Shown here one piece after another: positions 54,522 through 63,258 of a stretch of DNA of 64,000 nucleotides. Position 1 is the first letter of the stretch. Each line of letters begins with the position of its first letter. The position numbers and the translations under genes were made by a program. The notes under the pieces are model-generated. The model saw only the letters and a program-made list of their open reading frames with translations, searched no databases and was not told the DNA's origin. The DNA is from Limnobacter humi. Its GTDB lineage: Bacteria > Pseudomonadota > Gammaproteobacteria > Burkholderiales > Burkholderiaceae_B. The stretch is from assembly GCF_024518835.1 (NCBI RefSeq), contig NZ_JANIGO010000001.1:620001-684000 (forward strand). Reading direction: 5' to 3'.

Positions 54522-54538
54522 TACGCTCATGAGGGAGC

Positions 54539-54952
54539 TCAGTGGCTGAGCCCGGCGAACTGAACCACCCAGTACGCCGCGATACCCCACTGAACCACGA
54601 AGAAGGCAAAACGCGCCTGCACGGCAATATTGCTGGTTGAAATCAGGTGCACAGTGGACTGCAGCACACGAGCCCCCAACAGGATACAGGCCAGACCATC
54701 GGTCACGCTGGTGTTGCCTGTGGCCAAAGCCAACAGCAAAGGGCCCGCCAGGTAGGGAAAGCCTTCGTACATGTTGGCGTGTGCGCGGCACAAGCGCTGG
54801 GAGAACGGGCTGACATCAGCACCGTCAGGGCTGTAACTGTTGGCTGGGCGTTTGGTGAACGTGGTCAGCCCAGCGCGGATCAACCAAATCATGCCCAGCA
54901 AAATCAAATACCAGGCAATCAAACCATTCAATGCCAACGCTGTGTTGCTCAT
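54539..54952 (-). CDS. MAPEG family membrane protein
   Basis: 137-residue, four-helix membrane protein of the MAPEG type (GLIAWYLILLGMIW; the conserved CRAHANMYEGFPYLAG loop with the RAHxNxxE pattern; LLGARVLQSTVHL). Bacterial members are of mostly unknown role. AAGGAG precedes ATG 54952. It converges with the lipase gene. Confidence 0.88.
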   Translation of the reverse strand: MSNTALALNGLIAWYLILLGMIWLIRAGLTTFTKRPANSYSPDGADVSPFSQRLCRAHANMYEGFPYLAGPLLLALATGNTSVTDGLACILLGARVLQSTVHLISTSNIAVQARFAFFVVQWGIAAYWVVQFAGLSH

Positions 54953-55007
54953 GCTGTCTCCTTGTTGTGTGTTGAGCAAAAATTAACAGCCTGTAGCATA
55001 GCGGTTT

Positions 55008-58000
55008 TCAGGGTGAACAGGTCAAATGACCGTCCCCTCCTTCGCATGATGCAGGCCGCATCAATTCTCCAGTACCTTCAGTGGCCGGTCGCCCAGGCCC
55101 CACTTCGACCACCACCCCGTTGATGACTCGGCTGGCCACGTTTTCTGTGCGGACCACCGACATGGTCTGTTCTTGCCGTGCCAGCACCAAGGCACCTTGA
55201 GCAGAGGTTAGGGCTGCAGCCTCCTGCGGGGAAAGCAACAACGAGCCGTTGTAACTCACCGGTATGCGCGTCAAGTCACGGGCACCATCGTAAAAGAATG
55301 CGTACACACCCGGGTTGTCCGGACCGGACAAAAACACCACTTGCCCCGGCAGTTGCTTGGCACCATCCACTGGCAACACAGTGACATAACCCCCCAAGCC
55401 CTTGCGAGTGGTTTCACCCACCGCCACGGCGATTGCCCCGCCACCGGCATTGGCGCCAACACCACCAGCGCCAAAGGGGTAGACCTGGCTGTCGCCCACT
55501 CGACTGCCCTGGGTGCTTGGAATGGACAATGTCAAGCCCGGAAACGAGGCCCGCTCACCAGCTGCGGTGTCGTTGTAGGGCAGGCGAGCACGGATTTGGC
55601 GTCCAGCTTCGGTTCGCAAGCCTGCGGATGCAATCGCCACCATGTCACCCTCGATACCCCCACCCCCGACAACCAACGGCGCTGCGTTTTGAACGCTCAC
55701 CAAACTCAAGCCTTGATCGGCCCGGTAGGTGTAGGCCTGGCTACTGGCTGACCCTGCCAACACGCCCAATGTACCTTCGACTTGGTTTTGTTGGTTCAAG
55801 AACACGGAACCATTGCCCAAGCTGCTGAAATTCAACCGACTGACGGCCTGGGTTCGAATGCTGCCACCGGTCTGCTCAATCATTGGCGCTGCGATCTCGA
55901 TTCGACCCAAACCTGTGGTGGGCTCCACGGCCTCTTTTGCAGAATACACATCCAGCGAAGCAGGCAACTTCAGAGCTACATCGGCCGACGACAAAGGCTT
56001 GGGGATACCACGCGCCACAAAGTCCAGTTGGCCGGCCCCCAACTCCACAACACCATTGAGCAGCAGCTTGCGCTCAACCTCCACGGTACCCCCAGCGTCC
56101 AGCGTGAGTTGTGCGAGATTCAGATCACCACGGGCTTTCAAATCAAGCCGATTGGCCACCACGCTGACGCTGGATCCAAACTGATTGTTGGGTCCGGTCA
56201 GCTCAACCTGACCTCCCAATGCTGCAATCGCTGTTTGTCCAGATACCTCAAGACTGCCGACCTGGCTCACCGATTGAGCCTGAATATCCAGAAAACCTTG
56301 AACGACAGTGTCACCCAGTGTCAGTGCGTTGGATGTCAGGCGCGCATCGCCTTGCGTATGGACACTCAACGGACCGCTCCATGAAGTTGTATCCACGGTC
56401 AACGACGGCCGGTTGGTGATGCTGGCCACCCCATTGCCCACCAGGGTCAGATCACCCTGAATGGCATTCTGTGCGTGATCCAGATCAATTTGAGAAGCCT
56501 GAATACGGGCATTGCCCCAATGCACGACATCGCCGGGTGTGGAGGTTTGTTCCACACGATCGGCAAACAGGTCCACAGCACCCTGCACGGTGCTGCCGGC
56601 CAGGGTCAGTCGATCAGCATGCACCACCAGTGCACCGCCGATTTGCCCACCCAAAGTCAGGTCGGTGCCCTGCACTTGCAAATCATTCCGGTCGCTCAGG
56701 GTCGCCACTGACTGGCCCCCTGCGGGATTGCTGACCGTGACCGTCTGCTTGAAATCATTCTGATGGTTGCTCAGGTTGACCAGCGCCGCATTCAGCGTCG
56801 CGTTGTTGACAGTCAACGCATTTTTCTGCGACATAAAATCGGCCTTCGCAGTCAAGTCATCCATGCCGCCAACACTGTCGAACACAATGCCATGGGCATC
56901 CAACACAGCCGTCTGTAGGCCATCCGAGTGCAAGGTCAACACGCCATCCGTCCGGGCATTCAGGCCGCCAACCTGCGTACTTCGCAAATCCACATCACCC
57001 CGTGCTGTCAGCGTCACCGACTGTCCACGAACCTCCACGGTTTTGGCCTGGGTTTGCAACACCAGATTGTTTTGGTCCGAGATTTGAAGCTGCTCAGCGG
57101 TCACATCCACCACCCCGCCAAAATCATTGTGCGTGTCCGCCAAGGTCACTGTGTTGGCCTTCAAATGGACACGATCTTCCACCACAACAGGGGCTGCTTG
57201 AACAATGCTGCTGGCCGTCACATCCAGTGTTTGAAGCGGACCTGTGGCCAAAGTGGCCTGGTCCGCTGTGCTCAGCGTGAGTGCATCAACCTGGCCCAGT
57301 ACAGTCAGGCTGCGCTGTGAATGAAGTGCAGCGGTGTTTCCGTGCACGGTGACTGTGCTGCCCAACAGGTTTTCGCCATGCCGCAAGTCGATATTCCGGG
57401 CTTCAAACTGACTGGGGCCATCCACCTTCAAAGCACCCACTTGCTCAATGGATTGCGGTGCATTGACAGCCAAAGTGCCGGTAACCTGGCTTTGGCCCAG
57501 GGTGATCCGTTCATCACCGGTCAACTGCACATTGGCCGCACGCACAGCGACCGTTCCACCCCAGTGGTTGTCAGTGTGTGTCAGCTCAATGGATCGACCA
57601 TTGAAATCTGCAGGCCCTGCGGACCGGATGGCACCCGATTGGGTCACTGTCCCCGGGGTTTGTACTGTCCACGCATCGGACTGACCACTCAATATCAGGT
57701 CAGACTTGGCCGCCAATGCCAGCGTGCCTGCATCCACCGAGACTGGTCCGGTCAACTGATTTTTCGCATTGAACAAGTCCACTTGTGCGGCCTGTAAATG
57801 CAAGGGGCCAGCCACCATCAATGCGCCATCTTGCGCCAAGCGTTGGGCAACCAGGCTTGTTTCGCCTTGGGTGCTCAAACCCGCTGCCCCCACGGTTAAT
57901 GTCTTCCCGGAATGGGCATCCAGACTGTCGGTAGAACCGGTGATTGAATAAGAAGCGGCGCTGTCTATTCGGGCTTCCTGGGCTTGCAGTTGAACATTGC

Positions 58001-59504
58001 CCAGCCACTGATTGCTGCGGTCTTGAAGCACTATTGAATCCGCCTGCAAATCACTGTTTCCGCTGACCTGCAATGCACCGTGTTGATCAATCCCTTGCGA
58101 GGTTTTAACCGTCAGGCTACCCAGTGCACTGGCATTCAGGTGTACAGCACCCGTGGACTGCATAGTCAGGGAATCCGCCTGAACACCCAGCTGCAGCGCA
58201 TCCTTGGCCACCACCTGCACTTGATCAGCCTGCATGGTCAAGGCACCCCGCACAGCGGGATTCAGCAACCGAAGGGTACCAGTGACAGCCAAGTCCGCCT
58301 CGTGGGCGGTGAGATTGATGGTTCCAGACACGGCATTTTTGGTGTTGCGCAGGCCAACTTGGTCTGCCGACACGGTGAGGTCACCCCCAACCGACAGGGT
58401 AGTACTGCCTGACGACGACTGGGCCACGCCCGTGGCGATAAACACCGCATCGCGATTGACCCGCATACCGGATTGGGCAATCTGCAGATGTTGCGCGCTG
58501 ACCATCAAATGATCCGCCGTCCCGGCCAGTTGAACATCGCCTTGAGTCTTCAATTGTGCATCGCCTGCTGCAATACGAACCACACCTTGAAACTGGTTTT
58601 GCGCATGGTCCAGCGTGAGCATATTGGCTACCAAATCTGCAGATCCACGCACGTTGACGGCTTGGGCCTGACTCACATGGTCAGCCCGAACAGACAGTGC
58701 ACCATCGACCGTACCAGCCAGTACAACCTGATCCCCCTGTGCAATTAACGACTGTGCCTGCACCAACCCCCCAGTGTTCAGCACACTGGGGTTGCCACTG
58801 CCGGTGCTGCGGGCCACCAGTATCACCGTGCCATCGGGCGCATTGATCTGGCCCAATTGCTGAATCAACGCTTGTTCATGCCCGGCATCCACTTGAAATG
58901 CAATGAAGTCGCCCTGGACATTGGCTGTCACCGCACTGGCAGCCAAGAAGTCAACCTGTCCACCTGACGTGGCTCGCAAGGTGCCTGCATGCGAAATGCT
59001 GGGTGCAATAAAGGCCAATTGTTGACCTTCAATCACCCCATTTAGTTGAATATCACCAGTATTTTTATCGGCTGCCAGCGGCACCGCCCCCTGCTTGACT
59101 GGCCCTTGAAGATCGAGGGTAGAAGCCACCAGTGCCCCCACATTGACTTGGGCATTGGTTCCAAACACGATGCCGTTGGGGTTGATCAAAAACAGTCGGC
59201 CATTCGATTTCAATTGGCCGAGAATGTCAGATCCTTCACGGCCTGTGACCCGATTCAGCAATACAGCGTGGGAATCTGGTTGGACAAACTGGACTGTTTC
59301 GCCACTGCCCACCGAGAAATTCTTCCACAACACAGTCGCCACCGGTGTATTGGATGTCTGATTCACCACCAGCGTTTTATTGACCGAGGTATCGAGTGTG
59401 ACGCCACCGCCCGGGTTGGCCTGAAATTCCGGCAGTGCCAGTGCGGCACCAGAGCAAATCCACAAGACAGCAGCCGCCAGCGGCTTGAGCTTGAAAGCGC
59501 GCAC
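55008..59504 (-). CDS. Two-partner secretion exoprotein TpsA (haemagglutinin-like adhesin)
   Basis: Large secreted beta-helix protein (1498 aa). The signal peptide is followed by the TPS secretion domain with LFLINPNGIVFG and LPEFQANPGGG. The body has at least eleven repeats, each with an N-rich turn and a glycine (for example HAQNQFQGVV, DRSNQWLGNV, DTHNDFGGVV), spaced mostly about 80-130 residues. Two cysteines close to the C-terminus (C1487, C1496) recall HMW1-type proteins held at the surface by a disulfide loop. GTG 59504 was chosen because GGAGAG lies seven bases before it; a TTG at 59519 is the upstream alternative. Confidence 0.88.
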   Translation of the reverse strand: MRAFKLKPLAAAVLWICSGAALALPEFQANPGGGVTLDTSVNKTLVVNQTSNTPVATVLWKNFSVGSGETVQFVQPDSHAVLLNRVTGREGSDILGQLKSNGRLFLINPNGIVFGTNAQVNVGALVASTLDLQGPVKQGAVPLAADKNTGDIQLNGVIEGQQLAFIAPSISHAGTLRATSGGQVDFLAASAVTANVQGDFIAFQVDAGHEQALIQQLGQINAPDGTVILVARSTGSGNPSVLNTGGLVQAQSLIAQGDQVVLAGTVDGALSVRADHVSQAQAVNVRGSADLVANMLTLDHAQNQFQGVVRIAAGDAQLKTQGDVQLAGTADHLMVSAQHLQIAQSGMRVNRDAVFIATGVAQSSSGSTTLSVGGDLTVSADQVGLRNTKNAVSGTINLTAHEADLAVTGTLRLLNPAVRGALTMQADQVQVVAKDALQLGVQADSLTMQSTGAVHLNASALGSLTVKTSQGIDQHGALQVSGNSDLQADSIVLQDRSNQWLGNVQLQAQEARIDSAASYSITGSTDSLDAHSGKTLTVGAAGLSTQGETSLVAQRLAQDGALMVAGPLHLQAAQVDLFNAKNQLTGPVSVDAGTLALAAKSDLILSGQSDAWTVQTPGTVTQSGAIRSAGPADFNGRSIELTHTDNHWGGTVAVRAANVQLTGDERITLGQSQVTGTLAVNAPQSIEQVGALKVDGPSQFEARNIDLRHGENLLGSTVTVHGNTAALHSQRSLTVLGQVDALTLSTADQATLATGPLQTLDVTASSIVQAAPVVVEDRVHLKANTVTLADTHNDFGGVVDVTAEQLQISDQNNLVLQTQAKTVEVRGQSVTLTARGDVDLRSTQVGGLNARTDGVLTLHSDGLQTAVLDAHGIVFDSVGGMDDLTAKADFMSQKNALTVNNATLNAALVNLSNHQNDFKQTVTVSNPAGGQSVATLSDRNDLQVQGTDLTLGGQIGGALVVHADRLTLAGSTVQGAVDLFADRVEQTSTPGDVVHWGNARIQASQIDLDHAQNAIQGDLTLVGNGVASITNRPSLTVDTTSWSGPLSVHTQGDARLTSNALTLGDTVVQGFLDIQAQSVSQVGSLEVSGQTAIAALGGQVELTGPNNQFGSSVSVVANRLDLKARGDLNLAQLTLDAGGTVEVERKLLLNGVVELGAGQLDFVARGIPKPLSSADVALKLPASLDVYSAKEAVEPTTGLGRIEIAAPMIEQTGGSIRTQAVSRLNFSSLGNGSVFLNQQNQVEGTLGVLAGSASSQAYTYRADQGLSLVSVQNAAPLVVGGGGIEGDMVAIASAGLRTEAGRQIRARLPYNDTAAGERASFPGLTLSIPSTQGSRVGDSQVYPFGAGGVGANAGGGAIAVAVGETTRKGLGGYVTVLPVDGAKQLPGQVVFLSGPDNPGVYAFFYDGARDLTRIPVSYNGSLLLSPQEAAALTSAQGALVLARQEQTMSVVRTENVASRVINGVVVEVGPGRPATEGTGELMRPASCEGGDGHLTCSP

Positions 59505-59519
59505 GATAGGTCTCTCCAA

Positions 59520-61223
59520 TCAGAAGTTGTAAGTGAGGGTGGCGAACAGGCGAGGGGTTTGAATCTTGGGATCGGACTTGGGCTGCCCCTGAAGCGCCCA
59601 GGCCACGCTGAGGTTGAATGCAAACCGCTGATCCATCTCCCATGACAAGGAAAGACCATAGCCCGCCAGTTCAGTCAGATTATTAAAACTGGATGGTCGA
59701 CCTGATGCGTCGTTCCTCAGATGTACCCGACCCTGGTCATAAAACAGGTTCAGCGACATATTGAGACCTGCATTGCCCAGCCACGCATTGTTCAACACAT
59801 GCCGAAGCTCAAGCGTGGCCAAGGTGCAAGTATCACCAGCGGCCTCCCCTTGCGCAAATGCACGCACTGCTGTTGAGCCCCCCAGCGCACATTGATCACT
59901 GCTGTCCAGGTTGTCATAGGCATCCTGGCCCCGCACATTCGCCCACAACATCCATTGCCCTGGCACCAGCGTCTGCAAACGTGCAAAGCTGTATTGGCTG
60001 CGCAATGATCGAGGCTCATCGTCCAGACCAAAAGGTCGACCAGCGGGGTAAAAGGTTTTGCTTTGCTCCAGTGTCCAGTTGAAAAAATTCAAACCGCCGC
60101 CCAGAGCAGCATCGCGTGCATCGCCGGAGAGGGCCAATCGCACACTGTCGATGGTTTTGCGGGTCTCTAGGCCCGCCAGCGACTGGCGATCCGTCAAGTT
60201 GCGGTGGTCTTGACCCGCCAACACAAATAAGTTCAAGTTTCGGGAACGGACCAGTGGATACAGTCCAAACACACCCACAGTGGTGGCCTCTCCATTCAAG
60301 TCCAATGGAAAATCATTGTTGTTCAGCCGATAGTGCACGGTGGATGAATTCAGTCCCAATTTGAAACCATCTGACCCAACCGGCACTGTGTATCCCAACA
60401 GCGAAAACGCCAGCCCGCCAGTGTCGGAGCGCAGGTGACTGAGCGACAGGGAATCACCCAAGCCCAGAGGGCTTTCCCAATAGGCTGACACAGTGGTCCG
60501 ATTGCTGCCAGCAAAGCGGGAGCCATTGGCATCCAGCGACACGCTTCCCGATAGAACATCACCCTGAGAAGGCATGGCCACCAGGACCGCACTGCCGGGC
60601 TGGTCACCTGGCTTGACGGCAAAGCGCACATGAATTCCACGCAGATCGTTGAGCAAAAACACCACCCGCTCAATCTCGGATACCCGAATGATTTGACCCG
60701 GCTTCAACGCACTCAAGTGTGATTCAATCACGCTGCGCTTGACCCGCAGGTCTTCAGTCGGCCACTGCACTTCCACCCTGTCCAACACGCCGGGTAACAC
60801 CTGAATACGGACCACACCGTTGCTCACATGTTGCGCAGGCAGGTAGGCATACGCCAGGTAAAGCCCAAGGTCGCGTTGCAAATAGGCGGTCACCACCTGA
60901 ACCGCATTGGACAGGTCCTCAAAATGTCGGCCTGCCCCGGTGTAGGCTTTGAGTTGTTGCTGCAATGCCGCCGTGTCCGCAGGTGCGTAGCCCTCAATGG
61001 CATAGCGCTCCACATCGACGGATAAATCGCTCAGGGGTTTGACCAGTTCAGGGGTAACACCGGAGGGCAGTGCTTGCGCATGATCTGCCTCAAGCGGACG
61101 GTTGCGCTGCTCCTGCATCGGTGTCGACTCGTTTAGCAGCGGCGTGGGCGTGTTCACCTGCGCACTAACCATGGACATCAACCCCATGGCTGCACACCCC
61201 AAGACCCACTTCAATCCAAGCAT
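59520..61223 (-). CDS. Two-partner secretion transporter TpsB (ShlB/FhaC/HecB family)
   Basis: Outer-membrane pore that exports the TpsA encoded next (567 aa). A signal peptide ends near VSA-QVNT; POTRA-like domains cover about residues 70-220 (YLPAQHVSNGVVRIQVLPG; VIESHLSALKPGQII), followed by a 16-strand barrel ending in TLTYNF. The loop-6 motif, normally VRGY/F, reads VRAFAQGEAAGD, with Ala for Gly. The stop precedes the tpsA start by 15 bases. Confidence 0.92.
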   Translation of the reverse strand: MLGLKWVLGCAAMGLMSMVSAQVNTPTPLLNESTPMQEQRNRPLEADHAQALPSGVTPELVKPLSDLSVDVERYAIEGYAPADTAALQQQLKAYTGAGRHFEDLSNAVQVVTAYLQRDLGLYLAYAYLPAQHVSNGVVRIQVLPGVLDRVEVQWPTEDLRVKRSVIESHLSALKPGQIIRVSEIERVVFLLNDLRGIHVRFAVKPGDQPGSAVLVAMPSQGDVLSGSVSLDANGSRFAGSNRTTVSAYWESPLGLGDSLSLSHLRSDTGGLAFSLLGYTVPVGSDGFKLGLNSSTVHYRLNNNDFPLDLNGEATTVGVFGLYPLVRSRNLNLFVLAGQDHRNLTDRQSLAGLETRKTIDSVRLALSGDARDAALGGGLNFFNWTLEQSKTFYPAGRPFGLDDEPRSLRSQYSFARLQTLVPGQWMLWANVRGQDAYDNLDSSDQCALGGSTAVRAFAQGEAAGDTCTLATLELRHVLNNAWLGNAGLNMSLNLFYDQGRVHLRNDASGRPSSFNNLTELAGYGLSLSWEMDQRFAFNLSVAWALQGQPKSDPKIQTPRLFATLTYNF

Positions 61224-61331
61224 TGCTCAGTTCCTGAAAAACGCAAAAAACGCATTGAACAACAACATGGTCAAAACCACGAATGGCGTCGTTGAACCAG
61301 CATCAACCTGCGGAACTAACCCATACCCCGT

Positions 61332-62099
61332 TTATGCCAACAACCGAACCAGCAAGGTGGTCATGTTGTCGGCGCGTCCAGCAGCGCGTTTTCGGGCCAC
61401 AGCGTGTAAATGCATCACAGCCTCTTGGGCAGAGGCCGTACAGGCCACAATAGCGGCCATTTCGTCGTCGGTCACCTGTTCCCACACTCCATCCGAACAC
61501 AGCGCAAACCAATCGCCCGCTTGCAGGGGGGAGATGCACGCATCGACCTGGCAAACCATGTCCTTCGTCGGCTGGCCCAGAGCGCTATACAGGGTGTTGC
61601 GGCCCACCGATGGCCAGTTGCCCGGATGATCCGCCTGCCACTGCAGCACACTGTGATCGCGAGTCCTGAACACCATTCGACCGGCCCGCCCCTGGTACAG
61701 CCGTGTATCACCCACATGAACCCAGGCAGCCGATCGGCAATGCACATCGATGACCAACAAACACGCGGTGGAATGCATGTCAGACAAGGCTGGATTGAGG
61801 GCTTGCTGATTCAGAATCTGTTGGTTGCAATCCTCAAGCCAGGTTCTCAACGCCGCTTGCGCTGGTAACGCGTGCAGGCTGTGCAGGTGCTGAAGGGTCG
61901 ACTCGATGATCAGACGTGACGCCACTTCACCGCCACGATGTCCGCCTGCACCGTCAGCCACCACCCCCACAAATTGACCAGACTGCAAGTGCCAGACAAC
62001 AGCGTCCTGGTTGCTGGGTCGGTTGCCTTGCTCACTGACGGCGGACACATCAAGTTCCAGCAGTGGACCCGGAGTCCACTGCACCGTTCGTTCTGCCAT
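61332..62099 (-). CDS. PP2C-type serine/threonine phosphatase, T6SS PppA-like
   Basis: Stand-alone metal-dependent phosphatase (255 aa) with all motifs: SEQGNRPSNQDA, VVADGAGGHRGGEVAS, VHVGDTRLY, CSDGVWEQVTDDE and GRADNMTTLLVR. In type VI secretion loci PppA reverses PpkA phosphorylation of the FHA protein. Here it begins directly after the stop of an FHA gene, which supports that role; the kinase is not in the window. Confidence 0.88.
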   Translation of the reverse strand: MAERTVQWTPGPLLELDVSAVSEQGNRPSNQDAVVWHLQSGQFVGVVADGAGGHRGGEVASRLIIESTLQHLHSLHALPAQAALRTWLEDCNQQILNQQALNPALSDMHSTACLLVIDVHCRSAAWVHVGDTRLYQGRAGRMVFRTRDHSVLQWQADHPGNWPSVGRNTLYSALGQPTKDMVCQVDACISPLQAGDWFALCSDGVWEQVTDDEMAAIVACTASAQEAVMHLHAVARKRAAGRADNMTTLLVRLLA

Positions 62100-63254
62100 T
62101 CAAGTGTCCTGTCGGGGCCCAGGTGCGTCTCGCAGCACATCCTCCAGAAGGCTGGCAAACGGCAGTGATCGCTCACCGCGCAACCATTGAAACTGCTGGC
62201 AATAGAGATCCCACATCCGGGCTTTGCGATGGACACCGATGGGCAATGTGATGCCACTCATGCGCTCCAACTGACGCTCAATGTGCCGGGGTGCCAAATG
62301 TTGATCCAGCTTTGCCATGACGTGACGGATACCATTGAGCAAATGACCCGATTCATTGAGCAGATCGCTGGACAATTCTTCAAACGCCTGCTCGGTGGAC
62401 AGGTAAGCCTCCGAATCGGGATGGATCAACTGGGCCAACGCTTGCGGAACACTGACTGCCACCTTCAATGGATTGTTTGAACGAGCTCGAATGGTGGTTT
62501 GATGGCCACCCAACTCCTGTCTCACCAATCGGCGAGCCTCCAGCAATGACAACAGCAGCGCCAAACTTTGGTGTATCACCACCTTGAGACGTTCGGTGTG
62601 CATTGGATCCCAGGGTTGAACAAATCGCAGTCCCAAGGCATCGACCCAATCCGCGGACGCTGTCGGCTGTAGCCCCTGCGGCTCGGATTGCAATGCAGGC
62701 GACGGTGCATCCAGATCATCCAGCCATAGGCGATGCGATTGCACCGGCGTTCGAACTGGCAGCGGCGTGGGCTCGACAGGCAGGGGGGATGCAATGGGCT
62801 CAGGCACTGAGCCCAGCACTGCATCAATTGACCAGGTGCTTCGCGCCAAAGGGTCTTGCAGCCAGACTGGATCGGCGTCAGGTGACAACGGCAGCGGCGA
62901 TAACTCAAACGGCTTTGATTCACGCGCTACAAAATACACTTGATAAGGCCCCAATTCCAGCACATCACCAGGCACCAACGGATGGCGTTTTCCAGACTGC
63001 AACACTTCTCCCCGGCGCTGAGTTGGATTGGAACCACGAGGGGTCCAGTAGACCTCATCCTGATGCCGTTCGATCAATGCATGCTCCCGGGAAATAACCC
63101 GACTCGGATCGGGCACCGAATATCGGCAACCCGGTGCGCGACCGAATATCCCACTGCCCGCACCCACGGTCAACACCTGGGCTGCAGGCAGGGACGGGTT
63201 ACTGGGGTCCATGTCATGGTCCTTCACAATCCGAAATTCAAATTCAGCCTGCAT
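62100..63254 (-). CDS. Type VI secretion FHA-domain protein (TagH/Fha-like)
   Basis: 384 residues. The N-terminal FHA domain (about 20-110: GSGIFGRAPGCRYSVPDP, then VISREHALIERHQDEV) recognises phosphothreonine. A proline-rich linker (about 125-200) leads to a helical C-terminal domain with LKVVIHQSLALLLSLLEARR and AFEELSSDLLNESG, typical of T6SS-associated FHA proteins. It probably acts in post-translational control of T6SS assembly with the adjacent PP2C phosphatase. Confidence 0.85.
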   Translation of the reverse strand: MQAEFEFRIVKDHDMDPSNPSLPAAQVLTVGAGSGIFGRAPGCRYSVPDPSRVISREHALIERHQDEVYWTPRGSNPTQRRGEVLQSGKRHPLVPGDVLELGPYQVYFVARESKPFELSPLPLSPDADPVWLQDPLARSTWSIDAVLGSVPEPIASPLPVEPTPLPVRTPVQSHRLWLDDLDAPSPALQSEPQGLQPTASADWVDALGLRFVQPWDPMHTERLKVVIHQSLALLLSLLEARRLVRQELGGHQTTIRARSNNPLKVAVSVPQALAQLIHPDSEAYLSTEQAFEELSSDLLNESGHLLNGIRHVMAKLDQHLAPRHIERQLERMSGITLPIGVHRKARMWDLYCQQFQWLRGERSLPFASLLEDVLRDAPGPRQDT

Positions 63255-63258
63255 ACCA

